Assembly (NCBI RefSeq): GCF_030848805.1
Contig: NC_092366.1
Coordinates: forward strand, 16,744,620-16,808,619
Origin: Temnothorax longispinosus
Lineage: Eukaryota > Arthropoda > Insecta > Hymenoptera > Formicidae
Length of the DNA stretch: 64,000 nucleotides
Direction: 5' to 3'
Every line of letters starts with the position of its first letter. Within the stretch, counting starts at the first letter, position 1. Position numbers and translations under genes: made by a program. Below are positions 63,060 to 64,000 of this stretch, piece after piece. The notes under the pieces were generated by a model. It saw only the letters and a program-made list of their open reading frames with translations, ran no database searches and had not been told where the DNA came from.

Positions 63060-63390
63060 AGTATATAACCTCAAATTGTAAATTCTTTGCCTGTCTGTTT
63101 TTGGAACCAAGAAAAGAGAACTTTCATCTGACAAATACTTTGACAGATATGGATGTCTAGTAGATTTAACTTTTGTAAATGTTCTTTTACTTTTCTGAAC
63201 TAATTCTTTAAAACATCTTAATTCTGTTGCTGATGCTGAATTTATTGTCAAATTTTGAGTGATTCTTGGAATCACATCTGGATGTCTACGACAAAAACTT
63301 TTCCTATCAGTATCTGCCTAGTTCATTATCCTTGAAAGAAGACTCAGTGATCAGTTTCTGCACTGCACACTGAAGATATTGAGATTTTGT
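63060..63390 (-). pseudogene. Pogo/Tigger-like transposase fragment (minus copy)
   Basis: The minus strand reads RHPDVIPRITQNLTINSASA, then TELRCFKELVQKSKRTFTKV, then HPYLSKYLSDESSLFLVPKT. These are colinear with the plus copy at 63500-63711 but less damaged over this stretch. It covers the CENP-B-type domain and the linker towards the DDE domain. It lies head-to-head with the plus copy. Confidence 0.75.
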
Positions 63391-63711
63391 TACAGGGAAA
63401 CCTCTTTGGCTGCAATAGAAAATCCAGTCAACATCTTCAATGTCTGCAGAAACTTATCACTGAGTCTCCTTTAAAGGATAATAAACCAGGCAGGCACTGG
63501 TGGAAAAGTTTTTGTCGTAGACATCCAGATGTGACTCCAAGTATCGCAAAAAATTTGACAATGAATTGAGCATCAGCAACAGAAGATATTTTAAAGAATT
63601 AATTCAGAGAAGTGAAAGAACATTTACAAAAGTTAAACCTACTGACATCCATCTATCAAGAGTATTTGTTTTAGATTAAAGTTCTTTTTTCTTAGTTCCA
63701 AAGGCAGACAG
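63091..63711. repeat. Inverted repeat of about 300-bp arms (transposase hairpin)
   Basis: The arms 63091-63390 and 63416-63711 are reverse complements with roughly 85% identity by eye, separated by about 25 bp around GGGAAACCTCTTTGGC. Similarity ends abruptly at CTGTCTG (63091) and CAGACAG (63711). Transcription through it would make a long fold-back RNA. Confidence 0.8.
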
Positions 63712-63880
63712 TGTATTAATGGCTCGTAAAGGATCAAAGTCTTTATAAAATTGTACATGCGTGCATGGTGATGAGAAAGAAAGCATAACTGTTTTGTTCA
63801 ATGTAAATGCTAAAGGTACTATATTAACACTTATGTTACCACTTATGATCCTTTTCTGATATAAAAGGGCACCAACAACT
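63416..63880 (+). pseudogene. Pogo/Tigger-like transposase fragment (plus copy)
   Basis: Readable blocks in order: LITESPLKDNKPGRHWWKSF, CRRHPDVTPSIAKNLTMN, ASATEDILKNLF, then after stops and frameshifts ARKGSKSL, HGDEKESITVLFNVNAKGT and YKRAPTTI. The first blocks match the CENP-B/Tc5 HTH pattern (GxxWxxxFLxRHP.....P.NL). The last match the pogo DDE N-terminus (the G-K-K....GS.KE.ITVL....ADG region). At least three stops interrupt it. Confidence 0.75.
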
Positions 63881-64000
63881 ATTATAAACAGTCTGTTAAA
63901 ATGTGTTGTATTGAAGTTTTAAGTGATTTAAATCTAATTATTAAATTAGTAGTAAAAATAAATTATTTATTACATTGTAAAATTATTTTTTAATTAATAA

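Larger units (their letters stand above)
62400..64000 (+). mobile_element. Pogo/Tigger-like DNA transposon relic, rearranged, runs off the window
   Basis: The left end is placed at 62400 because the repeat copy there is interrupted just after a TA, the target site of Tc1/mariner/pogo elements. The only recognisable coding parts are two transposase fragments at 63091-63390 (minus) and 63416-63880 (plus). Similarity to the CENP-B-type DNA-binding domain and the start of the DDE domain is visible. 62400-63060 shows no coding similarity and 63890-64000 is AT-rich. The right end is not visible. Confidence 0.5.

Noticed and set aside
1..64000. CRISPR arrays, rRNA, tRNA, known microRNAs
   Set aside because: Looked for regular spaced repeats, cloverleaf boxes and common insect miRNA seeds; none convincing. 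A tRNAscan or Rfam search would be decisive.

Overview
This is a window of animal nuclear DNA, almost certainly from an insect and most plausibly a hymenopteran such as an ant or bee. The evidence is long introns with canonical GT/AG splice sites, one large multi-exon gene of the arthropod Sidestep cell-adhesion family, a CYP6-type P450 remnant, mariner- and pogo-type transposon relics, abundant undepleted CpG, and many (GA/CT)n microsatellites. There are no operons, CRISPR arrays, rRNA or recognisable tRNA genes. The species call is inference.

The main gene lies on the minus strand between 54601 and 24940. Nine coding exons can be joined in phase to give one uninterrupted reading frame of 2601 nt (866 residues). 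It encodes a signal peptide, five immunoglobulin domains, one fibronectin type III domain, one transmembrane helix, and a cytoplasmic tail of about 149 residues ending in ESCI. This is the layout of the Sidestep family, the partners of Beaten-path proteins in axon guidance and synaptic choice. A first intron of about 20 kb separates the signal-peptide exon from the first Ig exon. It contains microsatellites, a long pyrimidine tract and a small inverted-repeat element, but no gene I can support.

Region by region. 1-13300 is intergenic, mosaic GC-rich/AT-rich DNA with simple repeats. 13323-13573 (plus) and 14768-14997 (minus) hold two candidate exons of unrecognised genes; the second looks like a histone fold. 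15426-15871 is a 446-bp foldback/MITE element flanked by TTAA. 16000-24800 shows no supported gene. 24940-54601 is the Sidestep-family gene, with a 507-bp internally deleted mariner in its last intron. 54602-57300 is the GC-rich 5' flank. From about 57.3 kb to the end the sequence is strongly AT-rich. It carries a 5'-truncated, frameshifted P450 (62249-61266), a 150-bp repeat present on both sides of it, and a pogo/Tigger-like relic starting at 62400. That relic contains two diverged transposase fragments arranged head-to-head as a hairpin of about 300-bp arms.

The most informative structural observation is at 62398-62400. One copy of the 150-bp repeat is interrupted exactly at a TA by the presumed transposon end, while the other copy at 60640 keeps reading through, which is effectively an empty-site comparison. 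I found no wholly new biological system. The best leads are the pogo hairpin, the TTAA-flanked foldback element, the orphan histone-fold-like exon and the complete Sidestep-family gene with a possible PDZ-binding tail.
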